Assembly: GCA_009760855.2 (NCBI GenBank)
Contig: WPIO01000007.1
Span: 8,571,001-8,635,000, forward strand
DNA from: Cristatella mucedo
Lineage: Eukaryota > Bryozoa > Phylactolaemata > Cristatellidae
Length of the DNA: 64,000 nucleotides
Reading direction: 5' to 3'
The notes under the pieces were generated by a model. That model ran no database searches, was not told where the DNA came from, and worked only from the letters and a program-made list of their open reading frames with translations. A program made the translations under genes and the position numbers. Each line of letters begins with the position of its first letter. Positions within the stretch are counted from its first letter, which is position 1. Shown piece after piece: positions 1-12,800 of the stretch.

Positions 1-728
1 TTGTGCCTCTAAACAACCTCGAATTTGGAGACCGTACCTTCACTTCGCATACGCCCTAAGCCTGTTCAGCTCTACTCTAAGCCCGGCTGCAACAAAAAAA
101 ATCCCAAAGCTTCTCAGGAAGTCGCGCTACTGACAGGTTTCTGTAGCTTTATCTAGAGAGGCATGCCGAGGGCCACAGTCCACTTCAGCCTCTAAACAGC
201 ATCTGATAAGCCCAAAGCTCCAATGAATGCGCGGCGCACGGCACGTCTCTGTAGTCCTGTCTAATGTGGAGACAGACTCTGCTGCTTTGAATGGAAGGTG
301 CATACAACTGTTTTAAACCTGGTAGACCTTCCCTTGGAGCGTGGTGGTGCCCAGCTGGTTGGGGGGGAACTAAGATCTTAGACAGGCCTAAATGAACTTG
401 CCGAGCAGCACCGCTGGTCGATGCACAGCTCCTGGAGCAGTTGCTAAGGAGGAGCTAAAGCCTGCTTAGCTTGCCACCTGCCCATGACCCATGCTGAGAA
501 AAGGAAGAGAAATGGAGGGAAGGGAATGGAGAAGGAGGAAGGGACAGAAGGGAATGGACCAGGAGTAAAAAGGGGAGGGGGCTGAGAGGGAAAGGCAAGG
601 GAGAGAAGGGAGAGAGTGAGATCATATATATCAACAGAGAGCTGCCAGTTACATGACCAACCGCTGAAGGATTACGGCAGTAAAGATCGTCCAGCTCACT
701 CGCTACAACAGACCTGTATGCACAATAC

Positions 729-884
729 CTTTTTGGTTGGAGAACCGAAGCAGCGCAGTTTGGCATTCCTCATTGTAATCCACTTCCGGCTGCACTCCGC
801 CAGCTTGTTTCTTGAAGTACAGTTCGAGGTGCTTCTTCACAGTTCCCGGTGGAATGCCAGTTACACTAATGCATGCAGCAGCCC
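729..884 (-). CDS. Multi-RRM gene exon (RRM 4, first half, 156 nt)
   Basis: 156 nt, phase 1 to 1, acceptor AATTTAG and donor AAAAG/GTATTG. It encodes ISVTGIPPGTVKKHLELYFK, KQAGGVQPEVDYN and LLRFSNQKG. No second half was found before the left edge, so the gene must continue outside the window. Confidence 0.88.
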
Positions 885-3800
885 CTAAATTAACATGGAC
901 ATAAACAATGTCACCAGGAAAGTGACAGTTCGGCTGGAAAAAAAAGCTGCAGCATGAATGAGTTATAAGAAGACAGCCTCAGGAATGGTTATGAAATTTG
1001 CCGATCGCAGAGCAGTACTTCTTAGGCATGCCTAACAGAAGAGCAGCTAGACTCTGTCTCGAAAAGAGAAGAAGGACGGCACACAAGCAAAAAAAGCAAC
1101 ATTTCACCTCATCAGCTACTTACTATCAAAAAGCGCAAAACACTAGACTGACAATCTCTAGTAATGTCGAGCATAACCTGAGCATTAGTGCTTCACAAAC
1201 ATTCCCTGGCAGGTGTACTCACTAAGCATGAAAGATATTTTGGCCCATTCTCAGATGCAAAACTGTTGCCGGAAGTAGTAACTAGCACTATGGCTGATGA
1301 AGCAACACCAGGAACTTTCTTAGCTAATGGTACAACAGAGCCAGGCTGCGGTGCAATAGAAGCAGCCTGCCAACGGCAATCGTGAAGCTGTGAGCTCACT
1401 TCCTGCCAGATGGTCACCTTTAGCAGCTAACAGCAGTCAGGGGTCAAGATGCACGCCACACTAAACTATTTACAGGAATTCAGGAGAGGCAGCCAGCAGT
1501 CATTGGGAAGAGTGAGGGCTGCATTTGTTCATTTGAGTCCCGTGACACATGCCAATAAGTGGACATAGCGGACATCAGCACATCAGTGTATAAGTAAACT
1601 ATGCCTAGCTCCCAGGTCCCTTGTATGGGGTAAAACCCCTAAGGAGAGACCGCTTGAAGACTGTAGCCAGTGGCTTTCGAGTCCTTGTGGCGCAGCCAGG
1701 GCAGCGCTGCTCTGATGGCCGCTGCTCGAAGCACAACTAATTAATCAACACATTAAAACAAAACAAAGATTGGCTGATTTAACAGCCATACATAGCAGAA
1801 AATGGGCCTTAACGGCTATCACCTCGCTTGCCGTGGGCAAAAAAGGATTGCATGTTGCAGGACTCGAAACCAAGACCCAGAACAAACGGTGCAAGCACCT
1901 TATCTCTTGGCTAGGACTCAGGGGGATCACTGGGCAGGACAGTCGCAGAGCTCGAGAACGACTGTCTGCTGCAAAACGTATTTTGTTTTCAGAGGCGCCG
2001 GAAGACGACTCTTGGGTGCAAAGCGAGCACTCAGCTCTCACTCAGCACACGTCGCCATAAGCCACACGAGATAAGTTTCGTCCACGCTGCGCCAGCTCTA
2101 CGCAGCCCTTGCCCAGAGTGGGCCATCGTAATTTAGCAACATTTGTACAAAAGGACGACAATTGTGTGAAAAGAGCCAGGCAACTGGTTCACACTCGACG
2201 TGGCTGTGATTGCTGCCTACACAAGGGGGTGGTGGAGGTGAGCACCCTAAGAGCCTACAGCAAGCTTCAGCACCAGACAGAACTCAGACACCAAGGCAAA
2301 GTGGTTTTTAGAGTAAGATACTACAGTGTGTGCTATACCATTACAGCCAACTAGCACTTCATCATCCGGAGTCAGATAGTTTTATTAAGTCAGGATCTTG
2401 ATCAAGCCAAACTGGAACCTTGATACGTTCGGCAAACTCATATACAAAAATGCCATAAGTTGGACAAATTAAGACAACTTTTATCTACTTGAATGCCTGT
2501 GTTAATGCCCGACGAAGGACCACTGCATTAAGTTACTGCTGTTTAGACTACTCGCTTGTCTACTTGGCGATCTGACGTCACACCAGAAGTCAATAGGTAA
2601 AGCACAATATACAAAGATTATATATCAATAGCATGAATACGCAATAAGTATTTCTAGCTGCTTCACACCAATGTTACAAAAAGAATGCTTTTCGTCGTTC
2701 TTTAATGACCCAACAAGTACGATGTGCACATGCACATTTCGAGCACTAGGACAACACATTTCACCTAATATCTGACTAGATACATGATTTGTGCACCTTA
2801 CTACAGGGGGTGGCTTTCAATTATTCCAATTAGGATGAGCACAAGTTAGCACCCAGCAGCAACTGGAAACAGTTTAACCGAAGTACAATATAATCTGATT
2901 ATTTCGGACAGCCTTTGATAATGAAGACATGCTTTATGTAAAGCGATGACCATATATCCCTAGCACAGCAACTCTGCCTAAATATGGTCAGCATACAGCA
3001 TGCATAGCAGGCAGCCTTCAGCTCTCGCTGCACCTAATAAGGCCGTGTGAAGCCTTTAGCGAGTCATCGAAGCTAAATTGTACTGGTGGCAGGAGGCCTT
3101 AAGATCTTTTGACTACCTAACGATGCCACAAACACACAATTACGATCGATGCAGCATGCCCGAATCCTTGCTACTCTTGGCCAGCCCAGTCTTACCCACA
3201 TCATCGAACGCTTTCTTGGTCGTGGCGACAGGCTTGGGCTCAACCAGACTGACCTCAACAGGAACCTTATTTAAGGCATTCGCTTGACTGCGTACATTCT
3301 CTGCAACTAAATGGCAAGCCACAAAACAATGTGAGGATCCAGTTCCATATACTTCGCCATGTACGAGCAAGCACGGGTGGAATTCGGTGTGACAGCTTGC
3401 ACAGCAGACAGCACAGCACGGGCAAGCTTCACTGTCAACCATAGCCCGAAGAGTAAGGCACTATCAATACTGAATGATAATTCCGGCAGTCCTAGAAAAA
3501 ATTAACACACTCATGAATTCTAGCATTCGATTAAAAGTAAAAGGCAACCTGATGCTGAAATTGAAGCCGAAAACCAAAACAAAAATCTAAAAAATAACTA
3601 ATAAAAATAAATAATAATCACAGACAGCCTTTTGTCAACACCTTCCCAGGAAGAATTAAGAGATTAAAGCATTTATCCTAAAAAATGTCACACAGCAACA
3701 ACAATAACAACAAATAACCAAATGAGAACCCGGTAATGACAGTTGGACTATTTGGGACCAATTGTTTCTAACCCCCTTCGTGCCAACATGTTGGGGATAA

Positions 3801-6800
3801 ATAAAATAAACATAATTAATTTTACATCACCGTCAAAGATCTATTCAGATGCTTCACATATGCCACGGGGCTCGAGCCCACGACCTTGGTCGGGGCGAGC
3901 AGCTCAGCCACTGGGCCAAAGCAGCTCGGCATAGACACACCTGCTGCCCTGGCTGGTTAATCTTGTCATTGCAGAGATATAATCAGGATACATTACATGC
4001 ATCGCTAGATCTAGCGTAAGATTATCCATTTGATCAAGATTGCCGGTGCGAATAACTTAATTGCAGCTCTGAGCAACACAGGATTTATCTCTGTGCAATG
4101 CACCTCGGTGCTACACTTTTAGGTCCCTTCATTCTTTGGCTCCAGCCTAAATAGCAGCTCTACTGTCCCATCAGGCTAAGCATCACGCCACATGTTTTCG
4201 GAATCTAACTCTTTACCCATACCTCATACAAATCTGAAATTATTTGGAGAAATTCTATGCATTTAGTGTGTATGCCCTTAAAGCCTGGAACTCACTCCCG
4301 ATTGTGTCACGACATCTCCTGACTCGTCCACACACACAGCATGTAGTGGGTCCCTGCGATTTGCCCTTTATGTGCTTATGCCTGCTGACACCGTATATGC
4401 TGCCACTAACCATTGCTTGCAATAACTAATTGCCACTAACCAGTACTTGCATGCTGACCTGTGCATGTCACCCCTAACCTTGTTATTCTTGTTGCTTATT
4501 GAGCATGCTACCACTAACCATTCAATGGTGCAAATGTAAAGTGCCTAGAAAGCGATTGAGTTCTCTGAGGGTGCTATACAAAATGTATTATTATTATTAT
4601 AACTATTACACACTCCACTTATGTTGATAGCTGAGTCAAGAGAATAGAAACGCTATGCACACAATTCAATTACTGCACACTTTCACTAAAAAAAAAGATC
4701 TACTGACACTTGAAAAATAAGTACATACTATAACCAAAGAGACTGAGTTAATATAACATTTGGGATATGTTTGTGCACCAGAAAACTACCCAGCATTACT
4801 CTCTTTTAATACCCGTGGTTCTGCGGAGAAACACATGGAGATACAGTAGTGTTCGAAATTGATGAGTTGTATAAGGTGTCATCCCATTAAGCCACTTTCG
4901 GTATGTACATAGTAGCCAAGTGAGTTCGTCTCATACCGTTCTGGTTTGGCACAGAGATAAGGCCCTTTGACAATTGAGGTCGTGGGCCCGACGCCTGCTG
5001 CACATGTGAAGCGCCTGAATAGAGAATAAGTTCTCTTATGGTGCTATACAAATGAATTATATATATATATATATATATATATATCTCATTCAACAAAAAC
5101 CCTCGGAAGAATTCCCAAGTCAGGAGGGCAGTAAGCAAACCAAGTACTGTAGCACAGTAGTTGCAGCTGGGGTGACGAGAAGAAAGTGCAAAAGACAGGA
5201 GCAAAAACAAGGTATCATCATCGTACAAGAATTGGGGGCTGAATTCCAAGTGACAGCACAGCTAAAGCTTATCATACCAGCAGTCTTTAAGTGAAAAACA
5301 GCCTTCCACTGCCCTCTAATGATCTGAGGGTAAGAGGCAAAATCTAGTCCAGGTGTGAATAAGCTCAGTCGCAGCCTGAGCTCAGGCCTGGTGGGATAAA
5401 GCAAGAGTTTGCTTAGTATCCATTGATTAATTGAGAGCCTCTTCAGTCGCAAAAAGCAAAGGTAAACATGTGAAAGGACTCGTTGGATTTAAAACCAACC
5501 TAGCGGTCATACTTAGCACCAACAGAAGCAGTTTGATAGGAACCCTTGCCATCACTAAGTTACAGTAGTCAAGCCTACAGAGAACCAGAGAATTAAGAAG
5601 ATCCTTAGCTAGTCACGAAGATAAGCAGCTCCTAAACCTGGACACGCCGCTATGGAGGCTGGTTGCTGAATAACTATGTTAACCCCCAGGAAGTATCGGT
5701 AGTAATTCGCCTCTACCTGGCCCTTTTCAGTAGCATTTTTCATAGAGACTAATTAACTTCAATCGATCGATCTTCGTGAATAATGAATTAAGACTTGGGG
5801 TCATTTGATGCGGCCACTATTTTCTAAGGTGAGATAAATTCACTTAAACTCCCTATGTAGCATAAATTTGAACAAGCCGGGCAGTTAATTAATAATATCA
5901 GGATACTTGCATTATGCATATACTACATGCATATATGTAGAAATCGACAGACGAGAGAAACCAAGGTATTACAGAAGTTGCTAATGTCTTATGTGGTATA
6001 CATACTGAATTCGCCTACCTTCTCTGTCACTGAAGTGCAGTAGCGCAGTTCCATGCTCAATATCATACTCCACTTCTGGCTGGGTTCCTCCAGCCTGCTT
6101 TTTGAAGTAAAGCTCAATGTGCTTTTTGGAAATTGCAGATGGAATTCCTGACACCTTGAGAGTTGTCCTTGCACCTACAGCAGCTATTTTTGGGCATCTG
6201 TACAGAATAAGCAAACAGGTCCGAATAGAAAAGGATCGATTGTATCAGACGTTGTTATAAAACACGAAGTAGTGGATCCTGAACCTAAATCCTTTGCCAC
6301 AAGCACATACAATGGGAGCTAGTCCTCACAGACCGGTGACAGATGCATGTGAAGCCCGAAGAATAGCTAATAAGTCGTAGAAGCCACATCGATACAAGCA
6401 GGTGCGATCGACAATCACAGAGCACGACCGCGATCACGAATGTAATGCCCATACCTTAATAGCAAGTGGTTTATGTAGAGCTGTGTATTTCACAGCCACA
6501 GGCCATAGCCCCCAGGTCTCAGCCTAGGGGTAAGGCGATTGCACCATAAGACCCAAGTGGTGGATTCGAGTTCAGCAGCAGACATATTCTTTATTGCCGG
6601 CCGAAAGAGGGAGTGGTAGCTGCTAAGACTATTATGCTTGCTACATAAATGAGGCTGCGGACTCAGCTAACCTTTAATTTTACTTTTACACGCATACAGC
6701 ATTATTCATAGCGTTCAAGTAATTAAACACCACTCCACATCGCTTTTTGTAAGGTGTAAAATACAGATTATGACATATTCGGTCCGTAATTATTACAATT

Positions 6801-9800
6801 CAGGAACCATCAATGCTTTCTAGCTCTGTCCTAGTCTGACCGATTTAGCATGCCAACGTCTCAAGACACAATGCTGCACTCTTTCTTTCATGTAAACTCT
6901 TCCGTTACTTTTTAATGCCTTCACAAAAACCTGTGGCCAAGTTGTTAGTCAGACATCTAGATGCTGAGGCCCAGAGTTCAAATCCTGTGGGTGATATGAT
7001 TTCGGCGGGTCACCTGCAGGAGCTATGCACGTTGACCACTTAAAAAGCTACGCCTAGAAACCTTTCACTAAGTCTTCACTGAGCCCTCAGAGGACGACTA
7101 AATTCGGCCCTTGCCTAACATATATCATTTTAATTTACCTTTATCTTTATTCGATGCGATGAGTGCCTGCAATTTGAGTCAAGACGTGCTTCACACAAAC
7201 CCCTTGTGGCTGCAGCTAGGACAAAAACTCACACAGCCGCTGGTGCACATGGGTGCTAAATGCATGCCAACACTTTACAGAACTGTGCAAGGCTATCAAG
7301 GCTAGACCTGACCTAAGAGGTAAATTAACAAGGGAACCACTCATATGTGCATTCAGTCAAATGTACATTGACTCGAACAAATGAGCACTGTCGAATGCAT
7401 GGCACTTTTAAGAGTACAAGAACTGTAAGTAGCAGCCGTTACGTATATTACCTTGTAAGCAAGCAACCAAAGTTTTAGCATGCTTTTATTGGTAGCAAAC
7501 AAAATTACTATTCAAAAAAAGTTTGGCAGCATACGCATGATAATATTATGTATGGGCCGTCCAGGTTTGGCCCAGTGGTAAGATGGTCGCCTATAACGAC
7601 TAAGGTAGTGGCTCGAGCCCTACGGCACATGTAGAGTGCCTGAAGAGAGATTCAGTTCTCTTAGGGCACAATACAAATGAATTCTTATTTATATTCATTT
7701 GCATGACAGCACAGACTTTCGGCAGCAGATAAAGGAGCCCGGCTCTTACCTGCGCCGCCAGTGCTGGCAGCACTGTCACTCAGCCTTGCAGCATCTGGGC
7801 AGACATCGACTTGCTGTTTGTTGAGAGTATGCTGCATGGACAATATTTTGTCACACACTGAAACGGCACGACAGCAACAGTTACATGCTGTACCCACTCG
7901 CGGCGCACCAGCAGCAGCAGATTTGCAGCTGTGGAAATCTTAGCAGCAGTCTCTATACAAAGTCTTTGAGGCGATGAATAATGCACTGCAATCTGTTACC
8001 TACCGTACTCACGACTGAACAGGCACGCACTAAGCGACCCAGCCAAGTCCGGTTTTGGCTTTTACTCGTGTAGCAAAAACTCATACGTTGACTCACAGGG
8101 CATGCCACGGTTTAGCCCTTCATACCTAGCTGGACTGCTGCACAAGCTTCATTCAGTTTCCTCGTGTCTTCAGGTCCTCGATGGACAATAACTTAACTAA
8201 CCTCACCTCTTTCATTTACAGGCTGGGCACAAAACACTTTGTCCGATAGATACTAGCTTACAGAACTCATTTCCGAAATTCTTCCACAACGACGATAGAT
8301 TTGTATCTGCTTTGGACTAGCACACTCCTTTTTGAGCCAAAATAATGTGATATTTCACTGCTAATTTGCTTTTTCAGACATCTTAATGCAACTGCTTCCA
8401 TCCATGCTACTTACATCCTGGTGCATTGAACAGAGCTGTGGCTGTTGCCTCTTTCATTAAAATGCAGTGTGCTCCTACGCTTGTAGCTCTCAGATGGTCC
8501 ACTGGAACTTCTGGTGCTACACTAGTCCCGATGTATTAGTTCACTGATGCTTGCAACAATGTCAAATGCAGTTCTCTATGAAGAAACGAACTCATCCGAA
8601 GAGGAAGTGGCCATTGTCATTAGATGTCAGACATGCTACAATGACCTGATACAATGACATGCCACAATGACATGTCACAATGACATGCTACAATGGCATG
8701 CTATAATGGCATGCTACAATGACATGCTACAAGCAGAAGGCTTTGGAGAGGACCAAGCTTGCTACCAGCCGAAGCTATCGGTAGCTAGCTAACTAGCCGA
8801 GCGGCCAGTCAGAGTGGTAGGTTGAACGGCAAGCGGTACTGGCATTGTCTCGGCCACGGTGAGGCGACCATTCAGCCAACAGAACGGGAAGCGCAGCAGG
8901 CATCATCGTGAAGCATTTCAATTTGAAACTGCAAGATGCAGACCTTTCGGCCATTAATGCTACAATACGTGGCCGGTGAGGCCAAAATTCGTGCGCACAC
9001 CATAAGGGGCGGGGTAGAGGCCCATAAACTATGGCTTTGGGACATTTATGGAATCAGACAACGTAGGACTGCCTTCTAGCCAAGGGCTCGGTATTGTAAT
9101 TTCACCGTCACTGCAGACTTCGCGCCGTGCAAGGGTGCACCAGAGCGCCATCGCCTGCTGTTACCTTCTTGACTAGAGAAGGTCAAATAAGCCCAAGTTG
9201 ATTCGGGATCGTATTCTACGTCAGGTGCAATGCCACCAGCCTGCTTCTTGAAATATAGCTCAATGAGCCTCTTGCTCGTGCCAGGTGGAATTTTGGTCAC
9301 CTTCAGACGTACTCGGCTGTCTAAAAGATACGGAGGTAATTAAAACCACAATCTCTTCACACCAAATGCAGATAGAACGAATGATGACGGTCAATACAAC
9401 ACAAGTTACCGCAGAAAGACCGCTCAAAGATCAAACGCTACAAAGATCAAACGCATCAAACGCTACCACTGGCAGAGCGGGATAGCACATACTGGCGTGG
9501 CACGAGACCTTGCCTGATATGGACGACAACATTGCTAAAATTCGGGATTGTTTAGACAGGGATACCACATCTAAGTTGGTCCATGCATTCGTGACATCCC
9601 ATCTTGACTTCTGTAACTCACTGCTTGCTGGTCTACCGTGCAATTAGGTACCTACAGCTGGTGCAAAACTCTGCAGCTAGGCTTGTCTGCGGTCGCGAGC
9701 CTCGCAGTTGTCACATCACGCCACTTTTTGCCAACCTGCACTGGCGACCAGTCAAGCAACGCATCAACTTCAAGGCTTTATCACTCACTTTTAGGTTCCT

Positions 9801-12800
9801 CCATTTTTGGCTCCAGCCTACCTATCAGATCTACTGCCCCACCAGACTAAGCATCGTATCACCCACTTTTTGAAATCTAACTGTTTAACTATACCTCGTG
9901 CAAACCTCAAATCCTTTGAAGACCGTGAATTCAGTTCGTATGCTCCCAAAGCCCAGAACTCACTACCGACTTCAGTCACAACATCCCCTCAGTTGATGAC
10001 ATTTAAAAAAATTTAGAAACGTACGTTATTTATCACAGCACTTAGTGGGTGCCTGTGATTCGTCCTTTATGTGCTTATGCATATTGACACTGTGCATGCT
10101 GCCACTAACCACACTTGCATGCTGACTCGGTGCATGTCACCCCTAGCTATGTTATTCTTGTTGTTTATTAATCATGATACCACTCATCATTCGATCGTGT
10201 TTCCTTTGCAGCAAATGTTAAGCGCCTAGAAAGTGATTGAGTTCTCTGAGTGCGCTTTATCTCAAGTGTATTATTATTATTATTATAAAAAAAGATCGAG
10301 CTCAAGTGCACTCTGCTTGTTGCTTGCCAAGTCGACTGCCACATTGAGTGTAGCTAAGGCAACGACAGGACTGCCAAATGAAGATTGCTCATCCAAGTGA
10401 ACCATTATAAAATACAAACTCATTGACTGCAGTCAGTAGGAAAGTGCAAGTACTGCTGACTTGATCAGTAGCTACAAAAGACATAACTAAATAAAGTTAT
10501 CGGAGGGTGGCTTTTCTGTTCTTCAAGAATGACCTAGTAGGTGATACCTACAGAGCCGGTCTAAAGCTTCCTGAAAAAGAATGTGCTGGATGCATCGGCA
10601 GGCAGTGCATGGTCTTGCAAACTACACAGGAACACAGAGGAAGGAGTGCTACTAGATTCTTATCCAGGTGGCACTCCCCTACCCAGACTACCGTAGAGCA
10701 ATCTATTGGCTGAATCAACCAATCGTCTTGGCCAGCGATGTAGGGTAAAATAAAAAAACAAACACACTCGCCCGTGCCACACACACATACACAGAAGGAA
10801 AAGATCAACAAATTAAAAAACAAATACACACAGGCACGAAAGCAATTTTCACATATGTCTGCCACTTTGTTTTCACAGCACTAAAACATGGGCAGCCTGC
10901 TAACGACACTATATGACATTACTCGTAGGAGGGAATTAATTGCATCAACTCTGTAGCCAGTTGAAAACATTATCGGAGTTCTTTTCAGGCTGCCGTCTTG
11001 GCCCACGTTGGTACTGCCGATCAACCTGCTATGACTATGGTAAACGTCAATTGACCGGCAAAAGAGCCTTCACTAACGGGACTCAGAACCGGAACCGCAC
11101 GATACAGAAGCTGCGACATTAACCACTGAGCTTGGCTCTCTAACGTGACGCATCTCTAAAAAGTGAGCTGCTAGAATACCACGAGGTAGCCTCAGCTAGC
11201 ATGCTTAACTCGTATGCGTGTGATGATGAGCGTGTGAGTGTGTGTGTGCACATATTTCAGTGTGAATTGCCACCTGTAATTTCATGGTTAGAGTGGCGTT
11301 TGTAAGCAAACAAAAGGCTACAGGTTCAAATCGAGCGCTAAAGGTAAACAACGAATTCCCTTGCAGTTGCTCTGCAAGCTTTTGTCGTTATAAGGTTGCC
11401 AGACTCAGTTTTTAAACCGAGGGTTCCGGTACTCGGCAGCCCGATATCTCACAAGTCAGTCCTACAAACGTGCATTGGCTAATGAGGCCAGTTGAATGAC
11501 AAAAAGCCACCATCCGGAGAGCAAAATTATGCCCCTAAGCTACGAACTCATACGGACGGTATGCCATAGTCGATTAGGCTGACACTAGTCGTTATTGCAA
11601 TGGCTAGCTTTTTCGCTTCTCTCAGTGCTAGCTAAGAGCATCAACTTGCTGCGGTTTGCTCGCAGGGCGTGATTCCAATCTCAGCCCCCAACATCCGTAA
11701 AGTAGGCGGCTGCAAAGCCCCTGGCACATTGTAGGGGGCTCAGCACTAAGAAGCAGCTCTAGTTAGGCAACGAAAAAGATTCTGTCGCTAGCTGGTGAGC
11801 CGTTTCCGAACTGACTCGCTACTCAATGGCTTGCTAGAGCTCCTTCGAGCTCGCAGCTTTCTTGCAGCATGCAGGAATTTTAAATTTTGATCGCCCTGAT
11901 CAGATGCCCCAGCCAAGCCGACCAAGAAAGAGCGTCCGAGCAGAAGTTGGTACGTACACAATCTATCGATCACTATTATCCATTTCGTGGAGGGCTGACA
12001 TCCTAGCATTAATCAGGCCTTCGATATTCACGGTTAATGCAAGATGACTACTACGGTAGCTAACCGGCTCTGGTAACTAAGAGGAGTCTGGCTTTAAGGA
12101 CCAAGTGCAAATGCAATGTAGCTATATTAACATGCAAACAAATAAATCTTACAAAACTAAAAGCCGATATTGGCCATCAAATTCAAAGGTAAGTCCTCAT
12201 TAAAGTTCTAGATCTACCCAGGTTGCCATGACATCTAGATAGCCAACGTGTAACAACCAACCGAGTAATACCAGGGGTACTATCAACCAGTGGCTGGGGA
12301 CTACTCACTAATGGCAAGAGCTTTTAATGCCTGTTGGCAGCCTGACTTTATGTCTAAGCTATGCATCGGTCAGGGTATGCTCACACTTTCGACAGAGTGT
12401 ATCTTTCGGCTGAGAGCTATCGGGTCAGTACTTGATATAAGGAGCCCCAACAAACAATTTCTAAAGGACTTTTGTAGCACGATCGATTTAGCAAACAAGC
12501 TTAACAAAAAACTGCTATCTGCGACCATGGACCCAGTTACCGACATGCCAGGGCTAATGATGTAAACAAATGAAAGAACTGCATTAATCATGCTGCTCCA
12601 TAAAACTGCACAGCTGCAAATGCAAGCTTTATTTAGTCAGTAATATGGACCAATCAGCCCTTAAAATTTGTTATTTTAAATAGCTTTCTTTGTACAAACC
12701 TGACAGATTGCTGAGGTCTGGTGTACTGGTAACACCACCAGAAGCATTGTTGGAGCTGTTGAGGTCTGCAAAACAAGTTGTCAGATTTTCCAGCACGCAA

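Noticed and set aside
1211-1377. Minus-strand open stretch with acceptor GGCAG and donor TTA/GTGAGT as an extra exon of the multi-RRM gene
   Set aside because: It is phase 0 to 0 in its only open frame, while the exons on both sides require phase 1, and it has no RRM motif.
7562-7640. Functional tRNA gene
   Set aside because: It is the tRNA-like head of a family 2 SINE: followed by the shared tail, with no acceptor-stem pairing.
8440-8475. Possible 33-34 nt minus-strand exon between RRM 2 and the linker exon
   Set aside because: The acceptor lacks a pyrimidine tract and the phase does not match; the missing second half of RRM 2 remains unfound.
8628-8732. CRISPR-like array
   Set aside because: Units are contiguous without unique spacers, in an animal intron; it is a minisatellite.
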